Positions 33,372-42,675 are shown, counted from the first letter of the stretch. The stretch: DNA of 64,000 nt from Haloarcula sp. DT43 (GCF_037078405.1 NZ_JAYMGZ010000004.1:310001-374000), one strand, 5' to 3'. Made by a program: numbers and translations. Notes: generated from the letters alone by a model not told the origin.

Positions 33372-34448
33372 TCACTCGTAGGTCACGTCCGTAATCGTAA
33401 TCTCGGTCGCCTCGACTTCCTCGATTACGGCTCCCCAGCCGCCGACTTCGTACGTCCCGTCGTCGGTGACCAGCGTGGCACTGATTCGGCCAGCCAGCTG
33501 TGCCAGCGGGACCGGGTCGGTCCGACCGATGCTACTCCCGGTGTAGTCGACGGCGGTGATGCGCCCGGTCAGTTCGACCGACTCCTTCGTCTCCGTGTCG
33601 TACCCCCTGACGACGGCCTCGATCGACGCACCCTCGTTCAACAGGGGTTCGATGTCGCGGACGGCGTGACGGAGGTCGACGTAGGTCGTCGGCGTCTCGG
33701 GGGTCCGTTCGGTGTACAGCGTGTCCCAGATTTCCCACAGGCAGGTCAGGAAGAACCAGTGGAAGACGTAGGTGTGAGTACGGTCCTTGACGAGCACGCC
33801 GTACTCGTTGACCGAGTCGTGATGGGGCGCAAAGCACGTCCAGGTCCGGTCGACGAGGACGAAAAACGGGGCCGGAATCTCGCGGTTCCGGGCCTCCGTA
33901 CAGGTCCCCTCGATGTCGGATAGCGGCGGGACCTCCTCGCCGGGGCCCGTGCAGATGCTGAGCTTGATGTTCACGCCGCGGTCGTGGGCGGCGACGAGTT
34001 CCTCCCGGACCGCGTAGAACTGCTCGGGGTTCACGCCGACCTGAATCTGGTTTTCCGCCGTCCCGATGAGCTCCCTGGCCCGGCTGACGACCGTCTCGAA
34101 GCGCTTGACGATGCTGACTTCGTGGTCGGATATCTCGGGCTGGTTCCAGCGTTCCTCGATGGTCTCGGCCGCGTCGAGGTACTTGCTCGACCGGGACCGC
34201 AGGTCCTCGAGCACCACGTCGGGGTTGCGCGCGCGGGCGGTCAGGCTGTCCTGCTGGAACGTCTCGATGTACCCCTTCGACTCCAGGTCCCGGAGCACGT
34301 CGTATATGCGCGGGTCCGGAACGTCACAGGAGTCGGCGATGTCCGTCGCCGACGCCGTCCCCAGCCCCAGCAACGCCACGTAGGCCTCCGCCTGGTACGG
34401 GGAGAGCCCGGCGTCTTCGAGGATATCGGTTAGTTCGCTGTCGTCCAT
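33372..34448 (-). CDS. TrmB-family sugar-responsive transcriptional regulator (proximal)
   Basis: The 358-aa protein has a TrmB-type winged helix (about residues 12-75: LSPYQAEAYVALLGLGTASATD, VPDPRIYDVLRDLESKGYIE), a PLD-like middle domain (about 110-260) and a C-terminal effector domain. It is the first gene upstream of the sugar importer, with a 233-nt regulatory gap between them. A GTACG/CGTAC palindrome 20 nt before its ATG suggests autoregulation. It is the best candidate regulator of the importer operon. Confidence 0.88.
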   Translation of the reverse strand: MDDSELTDILEDAGLSPYQAEAYVALLGLGTASATDIADSCDVPDPRIYDVLRDLESKGYIETFQQDSLTARARNPDVVLEDLRSRSSKYLDAAETIEERWNQPEISDHEVSIVKRFETVVSRARELIGTAENQIQVGVNPEQFYAVREELVAAHDRGVNIKLSICTGPGEEVPPLSDIEGTCTEARNREIPAPFFVLVDRTWTCFAPHHDSVNEYGVLVKDRTHTYVFHWFFLTCLWEIWDTLYTERTPETPTTYVDLRHAVRDIEPLLNEGASIEAVVRGYDTETKESVELTGRITAVDYTGSSIGRTDPVPLAQLAGRISATLVTDDGTYEVGGWGAVIEEVEATEITITDVTYE

Positions 34449-34467
34449 GTGTGTACAGGGAAACTGA

Positions 34468-34484
34468 GTACGCAGTTAACGTAC
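34468..34484. promoter_or_regulatory. Palindrome GTACG-N7-CGTAC at the proximal TrmB promoter
   Basis: Perfect 5-bp arms, 20-36 nt upstream of the ATG at 34448 (minus strand), so it would overlap the TATA box of a leaderless transcript. Candidate autorepression site. Confidence 0.45.
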
Positions 34485-34502
34485 ATGGTTGTTGGTCCGC
34501 GC

Positions 34503-35492
34503 TCAGTCCTTGCCCTCGACGGGCCAGTGTGGCTGTTTCGGGGCCTCGATGCGGGCCGACTCCTCGTCGGTCAGGTCGACGGCGAGCGCGCCGACGTTCT
34601 CCTCCAGTTGGGCCATCGTCCGCGGGCCGATTATCGGCGCGTCGACGACGTCCTGGTGACAGAGCCACGCCAGGCTGACCTGCGCCGGCGTCACCTCCTT
34701 CGCGTCGGCGATAGCACGCACCTCGTCGAGGACCGCCCAGTTCTCCTCGCTGAACCGGTCGGCCGTGTACTCGTCCGTGCTCGCCCGCCCCTCGTCGGGG
34801 TCGTCACCGCGCTCGTACTTCCCGGCCAGGAAGCCGCCGGCCAGGGGCGACCACGGGATGACGCCGACCCCCTCCATCTCACACACCGGCAAGAGGTTCG
34901 CCTCCTCGTGGCGGTCGACGGCGTTGTACTCCGGCTGCATCGAGACGAACCGCTCGTACCCCTCGATATCGGCCGTGTACAGCGCCTTCTGGAACTTCCA
35001 GTTGGCCATCGTGCTCGCGCCGATGTAGCGGACCAGCCCTTCGTCGACGAGATAGGTCAGCGCGTCCAGCGTCTCCTCGATGGGCGTGTCGTCGTCCCAC
35101 CGGTGTATCTGGTAGAGGTCCAGGTAGTCGACGCCGAGACGGTCCAGCGTCGCGTGACACTGGTCGACGATGTGTTTCTTCGAGAGACCGCTGCCGTTCG
35201 GCCCGTCGTGCATGTCGAAGTACACCTTCGAGGCCAGGACCAGCTCGTCCCGGCGGGCCGAGTCGACGGCGTCGCCCAGTATCCGCTCGCTCTCGCCGTT
35301 CGAGTACGCGTTGGCGGTATCGAAGAAGTTGATACCGAGGTCCAGCGCCCGTTCGAGTATCCGGCGGCTCTCGGCCTCGTCGTTTAGCATCCAGGGCTCC
35401 GCGCTCCCGAAGTTCATCGTTCCCAGACAGAGTTCGGACACGTCCAGCCCCGTCGACCCGAGCGTGGTGTACGTCACCGACGAATCGCTCAT
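34503..35492 (-). CDS. Aldo/keto reductase
   Basis: The 329-aa TIM-barrel enzyme has FFDTANAYSNG (catalytic Asp and Tyr), VLASKVYF (Lys) and YQIHRWD (His), the AKR tetrad, and a C-terminal IIGPRTMAQLEENV cofactor motif. It reduces aldehydes or ketones, or oxidises sugars, with NADP(H). The ATG at 35492 (MSDSSVTY) is preferred over upstream in-frame codons. It is separated from the proximal TrmB gene by 54 nt and may be part of the sugar region, but the substrate is unknown. Confidence 0.9.
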   Translation of the reverse strand: MSDSSVTYTTLGSTGLDVSELCLGTMNFGSAEPWMLNDEAESRRILERALDLGINFFDTANAYSNGESERILGDAVDSARRDELVLASKVYFDMHDGPNGSGLSKKHIVDQCHATLDRLGVDYLDLYQIHRWDDDTPIEETLDALTYLVDEGLVRYIGASTMANWKFQKALYTADIEGYERFVSMQPEYNAVDRHEEANLLPVCEMEGVGVIPWSPLAGGFLAGKYERGDDPDEGRASTDEYTADRFSEENWAVLDEVRAIADAKEVTPAQVSLAWLCHQDVVDAPIIGPRTMAQLEENVGALAVDLTDEESARIEAPKQPHWPVEGKD

Positions 35493-35551
35493 GACACTTC
35501 GTACCACAGCTGTTGTTAAAGAATTTTGGGACTCCCCGACGTTGGTCCGGT

Positions 35552-36424
35552 ATGAATCGCGTATCCACACCGGACGAAACCGACCCGATGGAAGCGCTTG
35601 CCGCCCTCCGCGAGGAGTCCCACACCGGGGCCGACAGATGCTGGCCGTGTACGGTTCTGAATCTCGGACTCGTCGGGGTCGTCGTGCTGTTCCTCCGTGC
35701 GCGCGAGCGACCGCTGTCGAGTCTGCTGGTCGCCCTCGTCGGCGTCGCGGCGATATACCTCCGGGGGTACGTGGTCCCGTACACCCCCGAGTTCGCCCCG
35801 CGGCTGGTGGCGGCCTCGCCCGTCCCCGACGAGTGGTTCCACGGGGAATCGTCCCGTGGCACCGAGGCCGGCGACACCCCCGACGAAGGCGAATCGCTGG
35901 CTGACGGCACGGAGATGGACGGGGAAACCGTTCTCCGGAAGCTGGTGGCGGCCGGCGTCATCGAAGCCGAGGGCGACCAACTGTTCCTCGCGGCGGCAGT
36001 CGACACCGCGTGGTACGAGCGCATGGACGACCTGGCCGCGCAACCGCTCGATAGCCTTGCAGCGACGCTACAGGACTCACTGGACGGGGTCGACCACGCG
36101 GAGCCGTACGCCGACGACGACGGCACTGAGTGGGTCGCCGTCGGAGCCGACTCCAAGCGACTCCTCGCCCGCCCGGTCGTCGTCGCCGAACTCGCGGCGT
36201 ACGAGGTGCTGGGCCAGCGGGTCGACGACGAGCGACTCAGGGTCGCCGGCGCGGAGGCCTTCCGGATGTTCCTCGATAGCTGTCCGGTGTGTGGCTCCGA
36301 CCTGGTCGAGTCGTCGTCCGTGTCCTGCTGTGGCGGCCACCTCGGGCCGCGCCAGAACCCCGACGAGACGCTGGTCTGTCCGACCTGCGAGCAGCGACTC
36401 TACACGTTCGAGAGCGACGGCTGA
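35552..36424 (+). CDS. Haloarchaeal membrane protein with C-terminal zinc ribbon
   Basis: The 290-aa protein has two close hydrophobic segments (about residues 37-53 and 60-75), then a soluble region with an HTH-like or helical character. A cysteine-rich end contains CPVCGSD, CCGGH and CPTCEQ, consistent with a treble-cleft or zinc-ribbon fold. The ATG at 35552 is preferred to an in-frame start at 35513 because it follows the AT-rich AAAGAATTTT at a suitable TATA distance. I do not recognise the family and no function is assigned. Confidence 0.65.
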   Translation: MNRVSTPDETDPMEALAALREESHTGADRCWPCTVLNLGLVGVVVLFLRARERPLSSLLVALVGVAAIYLRGYVVPYTPEFAPRLVAASPVPDEWFHGESSRGTEAGDTPDEGESLADGTEMDGETVLRKLVAAGVIEAEGDQLFLAAAVDTAWYERMDDLAAQPLDSLAATLQDSLDGVDHAEPYADDDGTEWVAVGADSKRLLARPVVVAELAAYEVLGQRVDDERLRVAGAEAFRMFLDSCPVCGSDLVESSSVSCCGGHLGPRQNPDETLVCPTCEQRLYTFESDG

Positions 36425-36702
36425 AGCGGGCGAGTCGGGGGACGCTGCGTGGCACCGACGGAGAAACGGTGACGGGGGGAGTCCCGCCGGACCGCTGGTG
36501 CGTGCGGCCCCGGATACAACCATGCACTGTGGCAGACAGGCGGTTGGCGTCGGCCGGGTCGGGGGCGGCGGCGGACCGCCGACGACCCCCGGATAGCAGG
36601 GGAATGCTCCCAGCCGATAGAACGGTACAACTGCTGTTGTAAATAAATTTTCGGTGGGTGTAGAACACTGCCTATTAAATCCTCGCACACGGAGATACGT
36701 GT

Positions 36703-37344
36703 ATGAAGAACATCGACGACCTCGTCGACAGTGCCTCCGACCTGGCACAGCGTGGCCTCTCGAAGGGCGAGATAGCCGACGAGCTCAACGTCTCCCGGGA
36801 GACGGCGAGTTGGCTTGTCGAACGCAGCGGCACCGGCACGGAACCGGACACGGGCGGCGACGGCGGCGGCCCCCACGACATCCACGTCGACTGGTCCGCC
36901 GTCGGTCGTGACAGCAACCGCCTGTACCACGCCGGGGCCGCGATGGCGGACCTGCTCTCGAAGAAAGGCGACGGCGTGGACCTCACCATCGGCATCGAGA
37001 AGGCTGGCGCGCCGCTCGCGACGACCGTCGCGCGGGAACTGGAGACCGACCTCGGGACGTACGCCCCGACCAAACACCAGTGGGACGACGACGAGAGCGA
37101 GACCACCGACGGCTCCTTCTCCCGGAACTTCGCACAGATTCGGGACCGCGACTGCTACGTCGTCGACGACACCATCACGAGCGGCAAGACGATGGGCGAG
37201 ACCATCGACGCGATTCACGAGCAGGGCGGCAACCCCGTGGCCTGCGTCGTGCTGGCGGACAAGCGCGGCGTCGGCGACATCCGCGGCGTTCCGGTCTACT
37301 CCTTGCTACAGGTCATCCGGGTCGGCAGCGACGGCGATTCGTAA
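36703..37344 (+). CDS. gfcR: GfcR, PRTase-fold regulator of glucose/fructose catabolism
   Basis: The 213-aa protein joins an N-terminal helix-turn-helix (about 15-45, LSKGEIADELNVSRETASWLVER) to an orotate-phosphoribosyltransferase-like domain with a PRPP loop VVDDTITSGKT. This is the architecture of Haloferax volcanii GfcR (formerly labelled PyrE2-like), an activator of semi-phosphorylative Entner-Doudoroff and lower glycolysis genes. It is monocistronic. With gdh and the sugar importer 10 kb away, it is a plausible activator for them. Confidence 0.88.
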   Translation: MKNIDDLVDSASDLAQRGLSKGEIADELNVSRETASWLVERSGTGTEPDTGGDGGGPHDIHVDWSAVGRDSNRLYHAGAAMADLLSKKGDGVDLTIGIEKAGAPLATTVARELETDLGTYAPTKHQWDDDESETTDGSFSRNFAQIRDRDCYVVDDTITSGKTMGETIDAIHEQGGNPVACVVLADKRGVGDIRGVPVYSLLQVIRVGSDGDS

Positions 37345-37403
37345 TCGGGGCCGACGGACGGCGAGAGACTATCCTTTTATCCGTGCCGTGCGTACACTGG
37401 TGT

Positions 37404-37601
37404 ATGACTGTGCTGTCGTTCGACGAACAGGGCGTGGACGTCGTCTACGAGGGAACGGAGTTCCGCCTCGAAAAGGCCCTCATCGAGGACGCCCTCCAGA
37501 AATCGTATCCGAACGTGACCGACCACGAAGTGCTACAGATGGTCGAACCGGAGCCGGCGCTGTCGGGCGAACCCCAGCGCATCGCCGAGATAGTGAACTA
37601 A
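37404..37601 (+). CDS. DUF5800 family small protein
   Basis: The 65-aa protein (MTVLSFDEQGVDVVYEG..., ending GEPQRIAEIVN) matches the small haloarchaeal DUF5800 family over its full length. It is soluble, acidic, and has no cysteines. It lies 59 nt after gfcR in the same direction and may be cotranscribed. The function of the family is unknown. Confidence 0.83.
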   Translation: MTVLSFDEQGVDVVYEGTEFRLEKALIEDALQKSYPNVTDHEVLQMVEPEPALSGEPQRIAEIVN

Positions 37602-37755
37602 GGGGTTTCGTACCTTCGACGGTGTTAGCGCCCTCGTGGGAACTAACTATTTCCGAGACCGCGTATTCCGTTTTCAGGCGTTCTCGGCCGCGAATACCCG
37701 CTAATTAAGCACCCGAGCAGTAGGCATTTAAGCCGTCAGCGCACACTGGGTCATA

Positions 37756-38922
37756 ATGTCAGACCCACGAATCGCCGGGGCCGGCGTGACCCACTTCGGG
37801 GAACACCCCGAGCGGACCGGTCGGGACCTGTTCGCCGAGGCCGGGCTCGAAGCCCTGTCGGCGGCCGGAATCGACCCGGAGGACGCTGAGGCGCTCTACT
37901 ACGGCAACTTCATGGGAGAGCTCGCGGAACACCAGGGCCACCAGGGGCCGCTGATGGCCGAGGCCATCGGACTGGACGTCCCCGCCACTCGCGTCGAAGC
38001 CGCCTGTGCGTCGGCCGGTGCGGCCATCCGCGAGGCCGTCAAGACGATTCGGAACGGCGAGGCGGAGGTCGTGGTCGTCGGCGGCGCGGAGCGGATGACC
38101 AACATCGGGACGGCCGCGGCGACGGACGCGCTCGCCATCGCCGCCGACGACCTCTACGAGGTCCGGGCCGGGATGACCTTCCCCGGGGCGTACGCGCTGA
38201 TGGCTCGGTCGTACTTCGCCCAGTACGGCGGCTCCCGCGAGGACCTCGCCCACATCGCCGTCAAGAACCACGAGCACGCGCTGGTCAACGAGCACGCCCA
38301 GATTCAGAAGGAAATCACCGTCGAGGACGCGCTGGAGGCCCCGACGATTGCGGACCCGCTCGGCCTGTACGACTCCTGTCCGATAACCGACGGGGCCGCG
38401 GCCGCCGTCCTGACGACGGAGGCCTACGCCGCGGAACACGACCTCGACGCCCCGGTCGCTATCACCGGGACCGGACAGGGCGGCGACAACCTCGCGCTGC
38501 AGGACCGACCGCACCTGGCACAGACGCCCGCCGCGGACAAGGCCGCCGAGGAGGCCTACGACGACGCCGGCGTCGGGCCCGACGACGTGGACGTCGCCGA
38601 AGTCCACGACTGTTTCACCATCGCAGAGGTGTTCGCAATCGAGTCGCTCGGGTTCTACGAGCGCGGCGAGGGCATCGCTGCCGCCCGGGACGGCGAGACG
38701 ACCCGCGACGGCGACCTGCCGGTGAACCTCTCTGGCGGGCTGAAAGCGAAGGGCCACCCGGTCGGCGCGACCGGCGTCGCCCAACTGGCCACCGTGGCCT
38801 GGCTCCTCGACGGCTCCCATCCGCGGGCCGACGCGGTGCCCGACGGGACCGTCGGCGTCGCACACAACGCCGGCGGCACGGTGGCGTCCACGACCGTCCA
38901 CGTCATGGAGGTGCAGGAATGA
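37756..38922 (+). CDS. Thiolase-family acyl-CoA acetyltransferase (canonical active site)
   Basis: The 388-aa SCP2-type thiolase has the nucleophile in VEAACASAG (C84), VVGGAERMT, EVHDCFT, SGGLKAKGHPVGATG and a C-terminal HNAGG. It is inferred to carry out acyl-CoA thiolysis or condensation, either for beta-oxidation or as the acetoacetyl-CoA thiolase of mevalonate synthesis. Its stop overlaps the DUF35 start by 4 nt. It is paralogous to the cysteine-less thiolase at 7.1-8.3 kb. Confidence 0.92.
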   Translation: MSDPRIAGAGVTHFGEHPERTGRDLFAEAGLEALSAAGIDPEDAEALYYGNFMGELAEHQGHQGPLMAEAIGLDVPATRVEAACASAGAAIREAVKTIRNGEAEVVVVGGAERMTNIGTAAATDALAIAADDLYEVRAGMTFPGAYALMARSYFAQYGGSREDLAHIAVKNHEHALVNEHAQIQKEITVEDALEAPTIADPLGLYDSCPITDGAAAAVLTTEAYAAEHDLDAPVAITGTGQGGDNLALQDRPHLAQTPAADKAAEEAYDDAGVGPDDVDVAEVHDCFTIAEVFAIESLGFYERGEGIAAARDGETTRDGDLPVNLSGGLKAKGHPVGATGVAQLATVAWLLDGSHPRADAVPDGTVGVAHNAGGTVASTTVHVMEVQE

Positions 38923-39305
38923 CCGAATCCGCACGGGACGGGGAGTACGACGAGTGGCTCGACAGCATCGAGTCCGGCGAGGGCTACTACCTCGAATGTC
39001 CGAACGGCCACGGGTGGCTCCCGCCGCGACAGGTGTGCCCTCGCTGTCACGAGCGGGACCTCTCGCGGGTCGACCTGCCCGACTCCGGCGAGATTGCCAG
39101 CCACACCACGATTACGGTCCCGACGCCGCAGTTCGAGGACGACGCCCCCTACGTTACCGCTATCGTCGACTTCGGCCCGGTCTCGGTCACGGGACTGGTC
39201 CGCGACGTGGACCCGGACGAGGTTGCCATCGACGACGTGGTCGGTCTCGACGTCGGCGAGCGGGTGACGACCGGCGAACGGGCCGTCGTGTTCCGGCCGC
39301 GCTGA
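38919..39305 (+). CDS. DUF35 OB-fold Zn-ribbon protein, thiolase partner
   Basis: The 128-aa protein has a zinc ribbon (CPNGHGW, then CPRCHERD) and an OB fold (TITVPTPQFEDDAPYVTAIV). As in other archaeal thiolase-DUF35 pairs, it is inferred to form a complex with the upstream thiolase, to which it is translationally coupled (ATGA). It ends 3 nt before the convergent hydrolase gene. Confidence 0.89.
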   Translation: MTESARDGEYDEWLDSIESGEGYYLECPNGHGWLPPRQVCPRCHERDLSRVDLPDSGEIASHTTITVPTPQFEDDAPYVTAIVDFGPVSVTGLVRDVDPDEVAIDDVVGLDVGERVTTGERAVVFRPR

Positions 39306-39308
39306 AAC

Positions 39309-40250
39309 TCAGTTCTCGACCGTCACCGACGTCACCCTGTCGTGGACCACGTCGACGAACGCCTCGGGGTGTTCGACGTGGGGCAAGAGCAGCGAGTCGC
39401 CGAACACGACGAGCATCGCGTCGGCCTGTTCGGCCAGGGCACGGCCCTCTGACAGCGGCGTGATGTCCGCGTCCTCGCCCCAGACCAGCGTCACTGGTAC
39501 GTCGAGACTCGCCAGCACCTCGCCGAGGTCCTCCTCGGGGTCGAGAAAGCCCGAGACGAACGACGCCGGTGCGAACCGCGCGCCGGGCTGGTGGCCGCTC
39601 TGCCACTCGTAGTCGACCACGTCGTCGGTGAGGTTGTCCATGTCGTAGTAGCCGTGGTCGGCGTGGAAGTGGCGGATGGAGGGCTTCGAAACGGTGAGGT
39701 TGTAGATGGCCTCGCCGACGACGGGCGCGCGCAGCAGCGAGCGGAGCCAGACGGTGCGGTTCCCCATCGAGGAGTCCGTCGGGCAGACGAGCACGAGTTC
39801 CTCGACCGCGACCTCCCGCGCCGCGCTGGCGGCGTAGGCCCCGGTCAGCGACGACGCGACGACGGTCGCGTCGGTGGTGTTGTCTTCGATGAAATCCCGC
39901 ACGAAGGCCGTGTACAGCGACGCCGAGTACAAAAGCGGCGGCCGGTCGGTGTGTCCGAAGCCCGGCAGGTCCGGCGCGATGACGTGGTAGTCCTCGGCCA
40001 GCGTGTCGAACACCGTGTGGAACTCGTGGCTGCTGGCGGCGGCGTTGATGCCGTGGAACAACACGAGGTCCGGGTCCGACGGGTCGCCGGCCTCCGTGTA
40101 CGCGACGTCGAACCCGCGCCAGCGGTACGTCCCCTGTTCCCCGTCGAGCATCGGTTCGAACGCGCCGGCCCGCGACTGGAGTACGCGGTTGGCCGCGGCT
40201 GTCGCGCCGACCGCACCGACGACCGCACCGAGCGCCTTGCGGAACTTCAT
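39309..40250 (-). CDS. Alpha/beta-fold hydrolase with N-terminal hydrophobic segment
   Basis: The 313-aa protein has a short hydrophobic N-terminal stretch (about 8-21, GAVVGAVGATAAAN). The alpha/beta hydrolase core includes FHGINAAAS (oxyanion region), the DLPGFGHTDRP loop, the nucleophile elbow VVASSLTGAYA, and a late histidine in LLLPHVEHPEAF. The elbow is A-S-S-L-T instead of G-x-S-x-G, as in some RsbQ/haloalkane-type hydrolases. The substrate is unknown. It stands alone between convergent and codirectional neighbours. Confidence 0.86.
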   Translation of the reverse strand: MKFRKALGAVVGAVGATAAANRVLQSRAGAFEPMLDGEQGTYRWRGFDVAYTEAGDPSDPDLVLFHGINAAASSHEFHTVFDTLAEDYHVIAPDLPGFGHTDRPPLLYSASLYTAFVRDFIEDNTTDATVVASSLTGAYAASAAREVAVEELVLVCPTDSSMGNRTVWLRSLLRAPVVGEAIYNLTVSKPSIRHFHADHGYYDMDNLTDDVVDYEWQSGHQPGARFAPASFVSGFLDPEEDLGEVLASLDVPVTLVWGEDADITPLSEGRALAEQADAMLVVFGDSLLLPHVEHPEAFVDVVHDRVTSVTVEN

Positions 40251-40343
40251 GGTAGTGCCTTGGGGCCCGGGGCGTGTTATACATGCTGGAGAACGGCGGG
40301 TAACTCAGCCGGGCCGGCCCGTTCGGCGGCGGCCACGGCCGGG

Positions 40344-41393
40344 TCAGGCGTCGTCGCGGGGCTCGTCGAGACACTCCCGCAGCGGCGCGAGCACGTCGTC
40401 GACGACCGTGTACGGGTCGGTGTGGCGTTCGACGACGGCGTCGACGTACTGCTCGATGCCGCCCCGTCGGTCGAGTTCGTCGGAGAGCAGTTCGTTGGCG
40501 TCTTCTCTGAGCAGGGTCCGAATCTCGGCGGCGAAGCGCTCGCGCGCCTGCCGCTCGCGGCGGCCGGTCCGGTCCAGATAGTCTCCGTGGTCGGCCAGCG
40601 CGCCGAGGAAGTCCTCGACGCCCTCGCCCCGGTTGGCGACCGTCTCCACGATTGGGGGGGTCCACGCCTCCATGTCGCCCTCCGCGGGGTCGTCGGCGGA
40701 CGCGGCGTCGGCGGCCGCGAGTTCGGTCGCGCCGTGGTGGCCGGTGTCGGGCCGCCCGCTCCGGCCCTGCAGCATCTCACGGAGCTGCTGGACCGTCCGG
40801 TCGGCCCCGTCGAGGTCGGCCTTGTTGACGACGAACACGTCGCCGATTTCGAGGATGCCCGCCTTGAGCATCTGCACGTCGTCGCCACTGCCCGGCGGGA
40901 CGAGCACCGCGACCGTGTCGGCGGTGCGGACGATGTCGACCTCGTTTTGCCCCGCCCCGACCGTCTCGACGATTATCTTGTCCTTGCCGAAGGCGTCCAG
41001 CGCGGTCACGGCGTCGGTCGTCGCCGTCGACAGCCCGCCCAGCGAGCCCCGGGCGGACATCGACCGGAAGAACACGTCCATGTCACCGGCGTTCGAGGCC
41101 ATCCGTATCCGGTCGCCGAGCACTGCGCCGCCGGAGAACGGCGACGACGGGTCGATGGCGATGACGCCGACGGTCTGGCCCCGCTCGCGGTAGGTCGCCG
41201 CCACTTTGTCGACCAGCGTGGACTTGCCCGCGCCGGGACTGCCGGTCACGCCGACGACATCGGCCGTCCCGGTGTGCTGGTGGAGCGCGGAGATTATCTC
41301 CCGGTACCCCGGCGACCGGTTCTCTATCTTTGTGATGACCCTGGCGAGGGCGCTGTGCTTGCCCGCGAGCAGGTCCTCGACGAGGTCGCTCAT
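40344..41393 (-). CDS. meaB: MeaB/ArgK-type GTPase, methylmalonyl-CoA mutase chaperone
   Basis: The 349-aa G3E GTPase has Walker A GVTGSPGAGKST (48-59), a VGVIAIDPSSPFSGGA switch region, the IIVETVGAGQNEVD G3 motif and VVNKADLDG (NKxD). MeaB proteins load and protect adenosylcobalamin on methylmalonyl-CoA mutase. Its start overlaps the stop of the B12-binding subunit gene by 4 nt, which confirms the pairing. Confidence 0.93.
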   Translation of the reverse strand: MSDLVEDLLAGKHSALARVITKIENRSPGYREIISALHQHTGTADVVGVTGSPGAGKSTLVDKVAATYRERGQTVGVIAIDPSSPFSGGAVLGDRIRMASNAGDMDVFFRSMSARGSLGGLSTATTDAVTALDAFGKDKIIVETVGAGQNEVDIVRTADTVAVLVPPGSGDDVQMLKAGILEIGDVFVVNKADLDGADRTVQQLREMLQGRSGRPDTGHHGATELAAADAASADDPAEGDMEAWTPPIVETVANRGEGVEDFLGALADHGDYLDRTGRRERQARERFAAEIRTLLREDANELLSDELDRRGGIEQYVDAVVERHTDPYTVVDDVLAPLRECLDEPRDDA

Positions 41394-41812
41394 CGCTCGG
41401 GCGCGTGCTCGTGGATGTAGTCTATCATCTCCTCCATCGACGCGCCCGGCCCGAATATCTCGTCGACGCCCAGCTCGCGGAGTTCGTCCTTGTCGTCGTC
41501 GGGAACGATGCCGCCGACGAGGATGAGCCGGTCGTCGAAGGCGTCGTACTCCTTCAGGCCGTCGAGAATCTTCGGGACGAGCGTGTTGTGCGCCCCCGAG
41601 AGGATGGAGATGCCGACGACGTCGACGTCCTCCTGGACCGCGGCCTGCACGACTTCCTCCGGCGCTCGGTGGAGTCCCGAGTAAATCACTTCGAAGCCGG
41701 CGTCACGGAGCGCCCGGGCGATGACGTGTGCGCCGCGGTCGTGGCCGTCGAGTCCGACTTTCGCCACCAGACACCTGATGGTCCGTTCCGTCTGCTCCTG
41801 CTCGACACTCAT
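41390..41812 (-). CDS. mcmA2: Methylmalonyl-CoA mutase B12-binding (C-terminal) subunit
   Basis: The 140-aa protein is a stand-alone cobalamin-binding Rossmann domain with the base-off motif DGHDRG (D22-x-H24-x-x-G27), SILSGAHN and GGIVPDDD. The ATG at 41812 (MSVEQEQ) is preferred over an upstream frame with a non-acidic extension. It combines with a separate catalytic subunit, absent from the window, to isomerise methylmalonyl-CoA to succinyl-CoA. It is first in a two-gene operon with meaB and completes the route begun by propionyl-CoA carboxylase. Confidence 0.92.
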   Translation of the reverse strand: MSVEQEQTERTIRCLVAKVGLDGHDRGAHVIARALRDAGFEVIYSGLHRAPEEVVQAAVQEDVDVVGISILSGAHNTLVPKILDGLKEYDAFDDRLILVGGIVPDDDKDELRELGVDEIFGPGASMEEMIDYIHEHAPER

Positions 41813-41998
41813 GCCAGTACGTACCGCGCCGTGTGTTTTCATTCTTACCATGTTCATGATGAACCATGTCATTTACAGATACCCGCCACTGCGGCCGGTT
41901 TGCCCCGCTCTCTCCGGTCGCAGTCGGGCCGGCGGTCCGGGGCGGAACGAGTTCACGGAACGACAATTCTAAGTTCGCCGCCAGCGGCGTCTCACACA

Positions 41999-42673
41999 GT
42001 GCGAACAGTCGCCGTCATCCCCGCGTACAACGAGTCCAGCACCATCGGGTCGGTGATTGACGGGACCAGCCAGTACGTCGACGAGGTCGTCGTCATCGAC
42101 GACGGGTCGTCGGACGACACCGCGGCCATCGCCCGCGAGCACGGCGCACACGTCGTCACCCACGTGTTCAACACCGGCGTCGGCGGGGCCGTCAGGACCG
42201 GCTACCAGTACGCCATCCGCCACGACTATGACTTCGTCGTGCAGGTCGACGCCGACGGGCAACACGACCCGGAGAAGATTCCGACGCTGCTTGCCCACGC
42301 GGAGGACGCGGACATGGTCATCGGCAGCCGCTACCTGAACGAGAGCATCGACGACTACCCGCTGGTCCGGCGTCTGGGCATCACCTTCTTTACGACCGTC
42401 GTGCGGAAGCTCGGCGGCATCGACATCACCGACGTGACCAGCGGCTTCCGCGTCTACCGCGTGTCGGCGCTGGCCGACATCCTCCACCGCTCGGACAACC
42501 ACTGGGCGGTCGAGCAGACCCTCGACGCGGCCCAACGGGGTCACCGCATCGAAGAAGTCTCGATAGAGATGCCGATTCGGGACGAGGGCGAGTCGCAGTT
42601 CAGCCTCGACACGCTCGTGCTCTACCCGCTCCGGATGACCGACACGGTGTTTCGCGTCCTCCTCTTTCGCTAA
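41999..42673 (+). CDS. GT2 family glycosyltransferase
   Basis: The 224-aa GT-A enzyme starts at a GTG (VRTVAVIPAYNESSTIG); the frame continues upstream but without coding character. It shows VIDDGSSDDT, QVDADGQHDP (DxD) and SGFRVYR, and lacks membrane helices, typical of polyprenyl-phosphate or undecaprenyl sugar transferases. The next gene, 2 nt on, is DUF2304, the common companion of such GT2 genes. It begins the 42-45 kb glycan operon. Confidence 0.89.
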   Translation: MRTVAVIPAYNESSTIGSVIDGTSQYVDEVVVIDDGSSDDTAAIAREHGAHVVTHVFNTGVGGAVRTGYQYAIRHDYDFVVQVDADGQHDPEKIPTLLAHAEDADMVIGSRYLNESIDDYPLVRRLGITFFTTVVRKLGGIDITDVTSGFRVYRVSALADILHRSDNHWAVEQTLDAAQRGHRIEEVSIEMPIRDEGESQFSLDTLVLYPLRMTDTVFRVLLFR

Positions 42674-42675
42674 CC

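Noticed and set aside
39187-40665. A 492-codon frame across the hydrolase/meaB region.
   Set aside because: It overlaps two well-supported genes and shows Arg/Gly/Pro-rich shadow composition.
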